From Sphingomonas sp. Y38-1Y (GTDB lineage: Bacteria; Pseudomonadota; Alphaproteobacteria; Sphingomonadales; Sphingomonadaceae), in NCBI RefSeq assembly GCF_032391395.1, contig NZ_CP135916.1, positions 1,612,001 through 1,676,000 of the forward strand: a stretch of DNA of 64,000 bases. Direction: 5' to 3'. The notes under the pieces were generated by a model. It saw only the letters and a list, made by a program, of their open reading frames with translations, was not told where the DNA came from and did no database searches. Shown in pieces: positions 16,923 to 25,950 of this stretch (the stretch's first letter is position 1; each line of letters starts with the position of its first letter). The position numbers were made by a program, and so were the translations under genes.

Positions 16923-19358
16923 ATGGAGCAACGTGCCCGGCGCAACATCCGCTATGAGGATTTCGTCAAGCCGAAGCGTCGGCGCTGGCCCTGGATCCTT
17001 GCCGCTGTGACGCTCGCCGCGATCGCCGCAGCGGCCACTGCCGCTTACTTCTGGTGGGCACAGCCGAGCGGCCCGCCCGCGACCCCGCCGCCCGCGCTGT
17101 CGAGCGCCGGCGCGCCGGTGCAGAACGAACGCTATCAGTGGCGACCGGTCGCGATCGGCGGGGGCGGCATGATCTCCGGCCTGTCGATGGACGCGGGCGG
17201 CAAGACCTTCGTCATCCGCACGGACGTCTATGGCGCGTATATCTGGGACAAGGGTGCCAATCGCTGGAGCCAGCTCGTCACCGCCGCATCGATGCCGGCG
17301 ATCGACCGCGTCCAGAACGGCGCGGCTGAGGGCGCGTACGAGATCGTCGTCGCGCCTTCTCGCGCCGAGCGGATCTACATGGCGATCAAGGGCCGCGTCT
17401 ATCGATCGGACGATCAGGGGCGCAGCTGGACGCTGCCCGGCGCTGGCAATCCGTTCCCGCTGACCTGGGACGCCAACAGCGAATATCGCCTGCACGGCCC
17501 CTTCATGGCGGTCGACCCGCGCAATCCCGATCTCGTCTTCCTCGGCACGCCGGGTAACGGCCTGTGGCGGTCGGCGGACGCGGGCGCGAGCTGGGCGCGC
17601 GTCGCCAGCGTGCCGGTGAGCGTCGATCGCAACCCCGATGCTGCAGGGGCGCAGGCGCCGGGCACGATGCTGTGGTTCGAGCAGCCCGCGGGTGGCAAGC
17701 CGACCGGCCGCCTGTTCGCACTGGCGCCCGGCACCGGCATGTTCGTCTCCTCGAACGGCGGCCTCAGCTTCACCCCGCTCGGCACCGGAGGGCCGCGCAC
17801 GCTTCAGCGCGGCGCGTTCGATCGCCAAGGCAATTTCTGGGGCGGCGACGATCATTCCAAGTCGATCTGGTCGTTCAAGGGCGGCCAGTGGACCGACGTC
17901 ACCCAGGCCAAGGGGCTGAAGGCACTCGACTACGCCGCAGTCGCCGCCAATCCGCGCGCCGACCAGGTCATCATCATCGATCGCAGCGGTAACGGGTACC
18001 AGACAAGCGACAGCGGCGAGAGCTGGTCGAGCTTCGGTCACAGCGCCGAGGTCGGGCCGGGCGATCCGCCGTGGTTGCGCACCGCCGATACCGCCTTCTT
18101 CACGACGGGCGACCTGCTGTTCGACCCGGTCGTCCCCAATCGCCTCTGGACCGCGCACGGCGTCGGCGTCTGGTATGCAGACGTGCCCCCGGGCAGCGCC
18201 GTCGCCGCCTGGGTCAGCCAGACGCGCGGGATCGAGGAATTGGTCGCGAACGACGTGATCCAGCCGACCGGCGGCGCGCCGCTGTTCGCCGGCTGGGACT
18301 TCGGCATCCATGTGAAGAGCGACCTCAATGCCTTTTCGACAACGTTCCAGCCTGGCGAGCGCGCGCTGATCTCTGCGCAGCAGCTCGACTGGACGCCGGC
18401 GCGCAAGGGCTTCGTCATCACCAACGCGTCCGACGCGCGGATCGGCTGCTGCGCCGACGGCAATTCGGTGATGGCGGGATACAGCAGCGACGGCGGGCGC
18501 AGCTGGCGCAAGTTCGGCTCGCTGCCGACGCCGCCGGGCACCAAGGAAGACGATCCGTGGCGGATGTCGTTCGGCACGATCGCGGTCTCTTCCAGCAACG
18601 CCGATAACATCATCTGGGCGGCCGCCTGGAACCGCCAGCCTTTCTATACCAAGGACGGCGGGGCCAGCTGGAAGCCGGTGGAACTGCCCGGCGCGCTGAA
18701 CGAGACGCCCGGTTCGTTCGGTCACCAATGGTATCAGCGCAAGACGCTGACCGCGGACAAGTCGCAGCCTGATACCTTCTACCTCGTCCACAGCGGCGAC
18801 GGCGGCAACGCGCCGCTGCTGGGCTTGTGGCGCACGCGGGACGGAGGGGCGACCTGGTCGCGGACGTTCGAGGGGGAGATCGCGCCCTCGAGCAACATGG
18901 CGGCGAAGCTGCGCTCGGTGCCGGGCCATGGCGGCCACCTGTTTTTCACCTCGGCCTTCGAGCACACCACCGACACGACCCTGCGCCGCAGCCGTGACGG
19001 CGGCGCGACCTGGGACCTGGTACCGGAGGTCAACCGGGTTGACGATGTCGCCTTCGGCAAGGCGGCGAACGGCGCGGCGTACCCGACGATCTTCATCTCG
19101 GGCCGGGTGGGCGGCGTCTATGGCATCTGGCGGTCGACCGACGATGCCAAGAGCTGGCAGCAGCTTGCCGACTTCCCCAACGGCACGCTCGACCAGGTGA
19201 CCGTGATCGGTGCCGACCCCGACGTGTTCGGCCGCGTCTATATCGGCTACAAGGGATCGGGCTGGATCTGGGGCGAGCCGGCGCCGTGCAAGCCCGCACC
19301 GCGCGGACCGCGCGCCGCCGAGCAGTGCGTCGGCGTGGCCCCCGCCGTCAGAAACTGA
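16923..19358 (+). CDS. membrane-anchored GH74-like beta-propeller protein with Asp-box repeats
   Basis: 811 residues. A basic N-terminus (KPKRRR at 16-21) leads into one hydrophobic helix at about 24-45 and a proline-rich linker, so the rest should be periplasmic or exported. The remainder carries about nine Asp-box (BNR) repeats, for example RSDDQGRSW, TSDSGESW, SSDGGRSW, TKDGGASW and TRDGGATW, which form bladed propellers. The start of the propeller, FVIRTDVYGAYIWDKGANRW, matches GH74 xyloglucanases, and both candidate catalytic acids are present: Asp101 and Asp459 (in AGWDFGIH). Placed inside an exopolysaccharide locus, it may trim or depolymerise the nascent polymer. It may also have lost activity and act as a glycan-binding scaffold. 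Its last 11 bases overlap the convergent GtrA-fusion gene. Confidence 0.75.
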   Translation: MEQRARRNIRYEDFVKPKRRRWPWILAAVTLAAIAAAATAAYFWWAQPSGPPATPPPALSSAGAPVQNERYQWRPVAIGGGGMISGLSMDAGGKTFVIRTDVYGAYIWDKGANRWSQLVTAASMPAIDRVQNGAAEGAYEIVVAPSRAERIYMAIKGRVYRSDDQGRSWTLPGAGNPFPLTWDANSEYRLHGPFMAVDPRNPDLVFLGTPGNGLWRSADAGASWARVASVPVSVDRNPDAAGAQAPGTMLWFEQPAGGKPTGRLFALAPGTGMFVSSNGGLSFTPLGTGGPRTLQRGAFDRQGNFWGGDDHSKSIWSFKGGQWTDVTQAKGLKALDYAAVAANPRADQVIIIDRSGNGYQTSDSGESWSSFGHSAEVGPGDPPWLRTADTAFFTTGDLLFDPVVPNRLWTAHGVGVWYADVPPGSAVAAWVSQTRGIEELVANDVIQPTGGAPLFAGWDFGIHVKSDLNAFSTTFQPGERALISAQQLDWTPARKGFVITNASDARIGCCADGNSVMAGYSSDGGRSWRKFGSLPTPPGTKEDDPWRMSFGTIAVSSSNADNIIWAAAWNRQPFYTKDGGASWKPVELPGALNETPGSFGHQWYQRKTLTADKSQPDTFYLVHSGDGGNAPLLGLWRTRDGGATWSRTFEGEIAPSSNMAAKLRSVPGHGGHLFFTSAFEHTTDTTLRRSRDGGATWDLVPEVNRVDDVAFGKAANGAAYPTIFISGRVGGVYGIWRSTDDAKSWQQLADFPNGTLDQVTVIGADPDVFGRVYIGYKGSGWIWGEPAPCKPAPRGPRAAEQCVGVAPAVRN

Positions 19359-21162
19359 TGCGGCGGCGCGCGATCGCCAGGCCGGCGAGGGGTAGCGCGA
19401 GCACCCAGATCACGCGGTCCTGATAACGCTGCGACTGGTTCGACAGGCCGCCGCAGATGAAGGCGTTCCCGACCACGCCGGCGACGAGCAGCGCCGCAGG
19501 GACGCCGCCGCGCGAGCCCGTTCGCCGGGCGGCAAGCAGGAGGACGAGAAGCCCCCCTGCCACCATCGGCCAGATCAGCAAGCGATAGACGCCGGTTGGC
19601 AGCGCGCCGCGCTCGGCCGGTGAAGCGGCGATGGCGGCGCGGATCGTCGGCGGCATCCGCTCGGCAACGCCCGGATCGGCGAGCAGCGGCATCCGGAAGT
19701 CCTCCAGCCCCGTCAGCGTCAGCTGGCGAATTGCGCCGGCCGCAAAGGTCTGAGCGACCCAGCCCGGATGGTCGGCGACGACTGCGCGGACAAAGGCGAA
19801 ATGCTCGGCCGCGATCCGTGCCTGGAGGTCGGCATCGACCGCGGTGAAGATGCCGATCCGCGGATCGGGGCTCCACATCAGCACGTCGGTGGTCTGCGGC
19901 GCGCGTCCGGCGAAGCGGCAGAGCGCGAACCGCGGATCGGGGCAATGCTCGTTCAGCCACGCCGTACCGGGACCATCGGCAATCAACCGCATCGCGAGGA
20001 ACGGCGGGCGGATCGGCTTACGCCCCAGCGCCATCGCCACACCCTTGGCAAAGATCGCGTCCCCGACCGGCCCCGTCGCTGCGGCCACCAGCACCAGCAG
20101 CGGCGCGGCGAACCGGACACCGCCAACCCGGAACATGGCGAGCAGCAGCCCCAGCAGCGCCAGCCCCGTGATCAGCAGCACGTGGGAACTATGGATCAGC
20201 GCGGCATAGGCGAGCAGCGCCAGCCAGAACACGCGCCAGCCGAGCGTTTCCTTGTCCCAGCGCGCGATGGCCACGCTCGCCGCGACGATGGCGAGGCCGG
20301 CGAACAGGTCGGGCAGCAGAAACGACACGAAATAGGGCAGCGACGTCAGCATCGCGACACCGAGCACCGCGCCGGTCAAGAGCGCGAAGCATCGCGGATC
20401 TCGCGCCGGGTCGACCACATGTCGCGCCGCGCCGATCAGCACCGCGCCGGCGAGCAGCGCCTGGACCACGACGGGCCAGGCCATGCTGCCGAACAGCACA
20501 CCCAAATAGAGGAGCAGCCCGTAGAAGATCGACCGGCCGAGAATGACGTTCTTGGCAACGCTGGAGGGTGTCTGTGCCGGTGCGGCGTCAGGTGCCGCCT
20601 CGACCCGGTCGGACCAGATCGTCGAGCGGCCGGTCAGCTTCATGCCGAGCGCGTCTGCGCCGCGGATGTAGCTCGTCGTGTCCGAGAAGTAGATCGGCGT
20701 GCCGTTAACCAAGGCCGGCCAGGCGAGCAGCAGGCCAAGCAGGAACAGCAGCCGCTGGCGCCAGCTCAGCCGCCCCGCCGCGCCGCGGAAGACGAAGTGC
20801 TTCTGCACGAAGAACTTGGCGCAAAAGGAGCTGCCGAGCGTCAGCAGCAGCGCCGCGGCGTATGGAAGGCGCGCACCCTCGAACAACAGCAGGAAGGCGA
20901 GATATTCGGCGCCGCGAAACGCCAGGCTGGTGAGCGCGAAGCGTGCGAGGTCGCCGCGCGCGCCGCTGGTTCTTGCGAACACGAAGCGGCGGATCAGCAC
21001 GAAGTTCATCGCGAACGCCGCCACAAAGCCGATCGCCACCGCGATGCGCGGGTCGATGCCGAAGACTTCGTGAAGCAGCACCGGCAGCCCGAAAGAGACG
21101 GCGGCACTCAGCACGCTGGTACCGAGATAGCGCGTCATCTGACGGGCGAGCGCGCGGCTCAT
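19348..21162 (-). CDS. GtrA-domain protein fused to polytopic GT-C-like domain
   Basis: 604 residues. Residues about 7-125 look like a GtrA domain: four hydrophobic helices with YLGTSVLSAAVSFGLPVLL, NFVLIRRFVFARTSG and a closing KFFVQKHFVF. GtrA proteins flip undecaprenyl-phosphate-linked single sugars. The remaining 470 or so residues form a second membrane domain of about ten helices, with an acidic loop (YFSDTTSYIRGAD) after its first helix, as in GT-C transferases. The fusion is unusual because GtrA is normally a stand-alone protein of about 120 residues. Start ATG 21162 overlaps the stop of the DPM1-like gene, so the two are coupled. The C-terminal function is inferred only from topology and context. 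Confidence 0.72.
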   Translation of the reverse strand: MSRALARQMTRYLGTSVLSAAVSFGLPVLLHEVFGIDPRIAVAIGFVAAFAMNFVLIRRFVFARTSGARGDLARFALTSLAFRGAEYLAFLLLFEGARLPYAAALLLTLGSSFCAKFFVQKHFVFRGAAGRLSWRQRLLFLLGLLLAWPALVNGTPIYFSDTTSYIRGADALGMKLTGRSTIWSDRVEAAPDAAPAQTPSSVAKNVILGRSIFYGLLLYLGVLFGSMAWPVVVQALLAGAVLIGAARHVVDPARDPRCFALLTGAVLGVAMLTSLPYFVSFLLPDLFAGLAIVAASVAIARWDKETLGWRVFWLALLAYAALIHSSHVLLITGLALLGLLLAMFRVGGVRFAAPLLVLVAAATGPVGDAIFAKGVAMALGRKPIRPPFLAMRLIADGPGTAWLNEHCPDPRFALCRFAGRAPQTTDVLMWSPDPRIGIFTAVDADLQARIAAEHFAFVRAVVADHPGWVAQTFAAGAIRQLTLTGLEDFRMPLLADPGVAERMPPTIRAAIAASPAERGALPTGVYRLLIWPMVAGGLLVLLLAARRTGSRGGVPAALLVAGVVGNAFICGGLSNQSQRYQDRVIWVLALPLAGLAIARRRISF

Positions 21163-22058
21163 CGGCTGCCCAGTCGCTTGTCGATCATGTCGGCGATGAG
21201 GATGAACATGCCGATGTTGAGCGCGAACAGGTAGAGCATCACCGTCTTGTCCGTGATGTTCTCGAGCAGGAACACATCGTAACCGAGCGACACGGTGCCC
21301 ATCGCCATCAAGCCGGCAAACACCGGAAAAAAGGCGCGGACGGGCGCGAAATACACGCCGGTGCGCAGGATGATCTTGATGAAGCGAACGGTGTCGCGAA
21401 CCGGCTTGATGTGCGACTTGCCGGTGCGTTTGGCATAGCCGATCGGCACGAAGATCACGTCGAGAAAGTTGGTCAGCGTCGCCAACGTAATGGTGATGGT
21501 GAAGCTGAACCCGTCGGGCAGGATGCCGAAGAAGCGCTCGCTCACGTCCTTGCGGAACACGCGCATGCCCGAATTGATGTCGGGAACGGGGCGGCGGGCG
21601 ATGTACGACACCCAGCGCTTCAGGAAGAATTTGGGGAAGGCGCGCACCTTCGAATAGGTGACGTTCTCGCCGACCCGGGCACCGACCACCATGTCGCGGC
21701 CGCGGCACAGCTCGACCAACTCGCCCAGCCGCTCGTTGGGATAGGTGCCGTCGGCGTCGGTGATCGCGATATACTCGCCATGCGCCTGCCGGATGCCGGT
21801 CTTCAGCGCCGCGCCATAGCCGCGATTGAGCGGATGGTGGACGACGCGCAGCTGCGGATATTGCGTGACCAGCCGTTCGAGAATCGAGGCGCTGGCATCG
21901 ACCGAGCCGTCGTTGACGACGATCACCTCGTGCGGCGGCGCCTCTGCCAGCGCGCGGTCGAGCTCGGCGATGGTCGCCTCGATCGAGGCTTGCTCGTTGA
22001 AGCAGGGGACGATGACCGAGAAGGTCGGCACGTCGCCCGTTTCGCTCTCCGCGCTCAT
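21159..22058 (-). CDS. DPM1/GtrB-like polyprenyl-phosphate glycosyltransferase (GT2)
   Basis: 299 residues. The GT-A domain starts FSVIVPCFNEQASIEATI and has VNDGSVDASA, LNRGYGAALKTGI, the DADGTYP metal motif and INSGMRVFRK, all typical of dolichol-phosphate mannose synthase and GtrB relatives. The C-terminal 80 or so residues hold two hydrophobic helices that place it in the membrane. The expected reaction puts a single sugar on undecaprenyl phosphate at the cytoplasmic face. Overlaps on both sides couple it to the GT-C-like gene before it and the GtrA fusion after it, so the three look like a make-flip-transfer set. The sugar (Glc, Man or another) is not readable. Confidence 0.88.
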   Translation of the reverse strand: MSAESETGDVPTFSVIVPCFNEQASIEATIAELDRALAEAPPHEVIVVNDGSVDASASILERLVTQYPQLRVVHHPLNRGYGAALKTGIRQAHGEYIAITDADGTYPNERLGELVELCRGRDMVVGARVGENVTYSKVRAFPKFFLKRWVSYIARRPVPDINSGMRVFRKDVSERFFGILPDGFSFTITITLATLTNFLDVIFVPIGYAKRTGKSHIKPVRDTVRFIKIILRTGVYFAPVRAFFPVFAGLMAMGTVSLGYDVFLLENITDKTVMLYLFALNIGMFILIADMIDKRLGSR

Positions 22059-23752
22059 TGTCTGACGATGCCCCCCGTCGGCAGGCCCCCGTGCCCGCGC
22101 TGATGCGGCGCATAGCCGGTCGAGCGGGCTTGCGGAAGCGTTCGGGTGCGCAGGCGATAGAGGTCGAAGCGCTCGTCGCCGGTCGCGTTTCGCTCGGCGC
22201 CGAGGAAGGCCGTGGCGCCGCGAAAGGCGGCAACATCGGCGGGCTCGGCGATAAAGTCGCCGTAAGCGCCGCGCGCGCCGATGCGGCGTTCGCCAGGGGG
22301 CGGCAGCGGTTCGTTGAGCAGCATCACGACCTCGCGACCGGTCTCGCGACGGAGGCGCCGGGCTTCGGCGAGGATTCGGCCGGGCGTCACGGCTGTGGCT
22401 TCGGTGCGCTTGAGTCCGACGACGTCGGCGAAGGCGTGTTGGCGCAGAGAGTAGGTAGGATTGCGTGAATAATAGGGAAGGGCCTCGCCCATCGTGTCCG
22501 GATCGGTGATGACGATTGCGTCGCCAAGCCCGGCATCGTCGAGGCGAGCCGCGACCGCGGCGATCGCGCTCTCCGGCCGGCCGGCAGCGCCATTGGCGAT
22601 CGCGCGCGCGCTGACCGCGAGTTGGCTGGCGAGCAGCAGGGCGAAGGCGATGCGGCCTGCACGCTCGAGCCGGCGGACGAGCGGGGAACCGGGGCTGGGC
22701 ACCATGCTGGACGACAACCAGAGCAGCGTCAGGTCAAAGGCGACGATCAGCGCGGCGTGGCGATAATGGCCGGGATAGATGCAAGCAAACACGACTTGCA
22801 GGCCGATCAGCGCGGCCGCGGCGGCGAAGAGGGCGGGGGGACGGCGGACGAACACGCCCAGCGAACCGATCAGCAATGCCGCCGCGAGCAGCTGAAGCGC
22901 CGGATTGACGAAGAAATTGCCCCAGAGCCGAGCAAAGCCGGTGCCAGGAATCAGCATCAAAGCGCGAGCGATCGGTGCCATCGGCTCGATCCCGGGCGCG
23001 TCCTCAACGGGAGGGAAGACGGACCAGGCACAGAGCGCAACGCCGGTCGCGACCAGTACGCCGCCGATCGCGAGCGGACGAAACGCTGCCCCTGCGCCCC
23101 GTTCGCGGATCATGTCGAGCGCCCAGAACAGCCACAGGGCGCCCGCCAGCACGACCGAATGGACGTTGGTGTTGCACAGCAGGGCGAGGATGAGGCCGAG
23201 CCAGATGCCGCGCTCTCGCAGCCGAGGATAAAGCGCGGCAAAGCCGAACATCAGCAGTACCGAGACGCCGTAATTCCGCGCGACGACGGTATATTGGTAG
23301 AGCGCGATCCCGCCCAGCGCGAACAGCGCGATGAGCGGCAATCGCAGCCTCGAAACGCCCAGGAGCGCCACGAACCCGGCGGCTGCTGAGAACGCCAGGA
23401 TCGGAAGGATGGTCAGCGATCCGGTAAGGTCATGGCCGATGCGGAGCAGCAGGTGCCAGAGCAGCGGGTGCCCATAACCGCGCGCGAGCGCCGGCATGTC
23501 GGCCAGCGTGTCGCCGCGTAGCGCAAGGGAAAGCGCGCGGATCTCGTCGCGCCACATGACGTGATTGGCGGCGAGGGAGAGCGCGCCGCCGAGCCAGGCA
23601 AGAAAGACGAGGAGGAGGCCGAGCGAGCGCCGTCGCGATTGCGGCGCCGGCTCGAACCAGTTGTCCAGCGAGGACCAGCCGAACCGTAGCCAAGGCGCCT
23701 CCCCATGATGCGATCGCCTGAGCGATGCATTCACGGGGAGGGGGGCCGTCAT
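22055..23752 (-). CDS. GT-C-like polytopic membrane glycosyltransferase
   Basis: 565 residues with about ten hydrophobic segments and a soluble C-terminal part of about 150 residues. After helix 1 comes HVMWRDEIRALSLALRG, then GHPLLWHLLLRIGHDL. An acidic pair in the first periplasmic loop followed by H-P is the pattern of PMT/ArnT-type GT-C enzymes, which use lipid-phosphate sugars in the periplasm. ATG 23752 was chosen; the frame is open further upstream, but there it overlaps the kinase gene. The gap to that gene is only 11 bases, and its own stop overlaps the DPM1-like start. It may use the lipid-linked sugar made by that enzyme to branch the exopolysaccharide. Confidence 0.68.
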   Translation of the reverse strand: MTAPLPVNASLRRSHHGEAPWLRFGWSSLDNWFEPAPQSRRRSLGLLLVFLAWLGGALSLAANHVMWRDEIRALSLALRGDTLADMPALARGYGHPLLWHLLLRIGHDLTGSLTILPILAFSAAAGFVALLGVSRLRLPLIALFALGGIALYQYTVVARNYGVSVLLMFGFAALYPRLRERGIWLGLILALLCNTNVHSVVLAGALWLFWALDMIRERGAGAAFRPLAIGGVLVATGVALCAWSVFPPVEDAPGIEPMAPIARALMLIPGTGFARLWGNFFVNPALQLLAAALLIGSLGVFVRRPPALFAAAAALIGLQVVFACIYPGHYRHAALIVAFDLTLLWLSSSMVPSPGSPLVRRLERAGRIAFALLLASQLAVSARAIANGAAGRPESAIAAVAARLDDAGLGDAIVITDPDTMGEALPYYSRNPTYSLRQHAFADVVGLKRTEATAVTPGRILAEARRLRRETGREVVMLLNEPLPPPGERRIGARGAYGDFIAEPADVAAFRGATAFLGAERNATGDERFDLYRLRTRTLPQARSTGYAPHQRGHGGLPTGGIVRQ

Positions 23753-23763
23753 GCGAGCCAGGC

Positions 23764-25890
23764 TTAGGCGCGCGCTTCCTGATAGTAGGTTGAGTACTTC
23801 TTGCCGTAATAGTAATAGGCGCCGACGGCCTGCGAACTGGTGTCCACCATCGTGAACATCGCACCGACCAGGTTGGCACCGTCGCCGCGCAGGAAGCCCG
23901 CCGCCGACGCGACCGCGTGCTTGGGCGTCGCATCCCACTTGATGACCAGCGCGACCGCGTCGGCCAGCGCCGCGAGGAAGCGACCATCGGCGAGGCCGAC
24001 GAGCGGCGGCAGGTCGAGGATGACGACGTCATACTGCGCCGACAGCTCGTCCAGGATCTTCGGCATCAGGTCGTTGCCGAACAGGTTCTCCGACGTGAAG
24101 TAGGGCTTCTGAACGACGATCTGGTCGAGACCCTCGACGCCGCTGGGACGGATCGAGTCCGCCAGCGATACCTCGCCGTGGAGGACCTCGACGATGCCGG
24201 GATCGCCGGCATTGACCGGCGTGATCGTGCGCAGCTGTGCGCGGCGGACGTCGGCATCGACGATGATCGTGCGATCGCCGTTGAGCGCCATCGTCCGCGC
24301 CAGTGCCAGCGCCGTCGTCGTCTTGCCCTCGCTCGGCAGGGCCGAGGTGAGCGCGATGATCTTGGGGCGCTGGCCGTCGCCGCGCACGCCGATCAGCGAG
24401 GCGCGCGCGTTGCGCAGCGCTTCGGCGAACTGCGACGTCGGCTTCTCGATGAGGAGATCGGCCGGACGATCGGTCTTCTTGACGTTCGGCACCGCGGCGA
24501 TGAGCGGCACGCCGAGCTCGGCCTCGACCTCGTCGATCGAGCGAAGCCCGGTGACCATCAGTTCCTGCACGGTGATGACCGCGATGCCGAGGCCTAGGCC
24601 CGCGAGCAGCGACAGGAGGATGAGCAGCGGACGGTTGGGCCAGCTGGGCGCCGGCGGCGTCTCGGCGGTGTCGATGATCTGCGCCTGCGCGATCGAGTTC
24701 TGCGCCGCCTGACGCGCGTCGAGGGCGAGCTGCGCCATCTTGTCATAGGCGGTGTGCTTGCTGTCGGCGTCGCGCTGAAGGCTGGCGGCGATGACCGACG
24801 CACGGGCATTCTCGCCCTGGCGCCGCTCGAGCCCGTCCATCGATGCGCGCAGGCTGGCGGCGCGCGCCTCGGCCGCGCTGGCGTCGGCGGCGAGCGAGCG
24901 GAGCACACGGTTAGCCTCGTCGCGGATCTGCTCGTCGACGGCGTTCAGCTGATCGCGAACCTTGACGAGATCGGGATAGCGGTCGCCATAGCGGACCTGC
25001 ATCGCCTGAAGCGTCTCGACGATCATTGCGCGCTGGCGGCGAAGATCCTGGATCGTGCCCGACTGGCGGACGTCCGAAACGGACTCGAGCGCGCCGCGCG
25101 ACACCTGCGAACGGGCCGAATTCTCCTTCGACCGGGCCTCGGCCGCGACCGACTCCGCGCTGGCAAGCTGGAGCGACAGCGGGCCGACCTGCTGATCGAC
25201 GATGGTGCTGGCGTTGCTCTGGCCGCCGCGGACGATGCCGGCACGCGCCTGGAACTCGGCGACGCGCTGGTCGGCGACGCGGACTTCCGCCGCGAGTTCG
25301 TCCATTCGGTTCTGGAACCAGGCGGTCTGGCGTTCGGCGGTGCCGATCTTCTTGCCGACCTTGGTGTCGAGATAGGCGGCGGCATAGGCATTGGCGATCC
25401 GCGCCGCCTTGGCCGCATCGACCGAGCTGAAGCGGATCGCGATGATGTAGGTCAGGCGGTCGCGAGCGGCGCTGAGATGGCCGTTGACCGCGCGCACTGT
25501 GGCCTCGAGCCGCTGTTGCTGGTTGAGCCCCTCGGCGGCTTCGCCGGTCGGTGCGAACTCGGGATCGTTGACGAGGTTGAGGCGCTGGACCACGACCTCG
25601 CTGACGTCGGTCGAGGTGATGACGGCGACCTCGGTCTCGATCGCTTCGCTGGCGAGCTGCGCCTGCGCTTCGTTCGCCGTCCGGGCGAGTGGATTGCGGC
25701 TGGGATCGATCTGGATGCGGGTCACGCCCTGATAGGTCGGCGTGATCTGGAAGACCATGATCGTGCCCAGGATCGTGACGATCGCAGTCACCGCCGCCAG
25801 AATGAGGATGCGCCGCCGAATGACGTCGCGCGCCGTCCGGATGACGTCGGAAAGCCGACCCTCGTAACCCGCCCTATCCGCGATCTGCAT
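23764..25890 (-). CDS. Wzz/GumC-type chain-length protein with BY-kinase domain (PCP-2a), first copy
   Basis: 708 residues. Two membrane helices (about 30-50 and 425-445) bound a long periplasmic part with Wzz sequence at the front and coiled-coil regions. The cytoplasmic C-terminus is a tyrosine autokinase of the CpsD/CapB type: Walker A with Lys523 in SALPSEGKTTTAL, Walker A' IIVDADVRR and Walker B VVILDLPP. It ends with a Tyr-rich tail (YYYYGKKYSTYY) for autophosphorylation. ATG 25890 is preferred over ATG 25923 because GGAAGG stands eight bases before it. It would control polymer length and export together with the OPX lipoprotein and beta-barrel encoded just upstream in the same operon. 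Tail phosphorylation is the expected control point. Confidence 0.92.
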   Translation of the reverse strand: MQIADRAGYEGRLSDVIRTARDVIRRRILILAAVTAIVTILGTIMVFQITPTYQGVTRIQIDPSRNPLARTANEAQAQLASEAIETEVAVITSTDVSEVVVQRLNLVNDPEFAPTGEAAEGLNQQQRLEATVRAVNGHLSAARDRLTYIIAIRFSSVDAAKAARIANAYAAAYLDTKVGKKIGTAERQTAWFQNRMDELAAEVRVADQRVAEFQARAGIVRGGQSNASTIVDQQVGPLSLQLASAESVAAEARSKENSARSQVSRGALESVSDVRQSGTIQDLRRQRAMIVETLQAMQVRYGDRYPDLVKVRDQLNAVDEQIRDEANRVLRSLAADASAAEARAASLRASMDGLERRQGENARASVIAASLQRDADSKHTAYDKMAQLALDARQAAQNSIAQAQIIDTAETPPAPSWPNRPLLILLSLLAGLGLGIAVITVQELMVTGLRSIDEVEAELGVPLIAAVPNVKKTDRPADLLIEKPTSQFAEALRNARASLIGVRGDGQRPKIIALTSALPSEGKTTTALALARTMALNGDRTIIVDADVRRAQLRTITPVNAGDPGIVEVLHGEVSLADSIRPSGVEGLDQIVVQKPYFTSENLFGNDLMPKILDELSAQYDVVILDLPPLVGLADGRFLAALADAVALVIKWDATPKHAVASAAGFLRGDGANLVGAMFTMVDTSSQAVGAYYYYGKKYSTYYQEARA

Positions 25891-25950
25891 CGCCTTCGTC
25901 CTTCCCGCTTCGGCTGCATGCAACGCGCAGCCATACCCCGCAACACACCA

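Noticed and set aside
16878-18965. Antisense open frame of 695 codons opposite the GH74-like gene
   Set aside because: It is Arg/Ala/Gly-rich without domain or ribosome site and mirrors the codon structure of the sense gene; a GC-rich shadow.
19768-22103. Long rightward open frames opposite the GtrA fusion and GtrB-like genes
   Set aside because: No recognisable domains and no start signals; the minus-strand proteins have clear family motifs.
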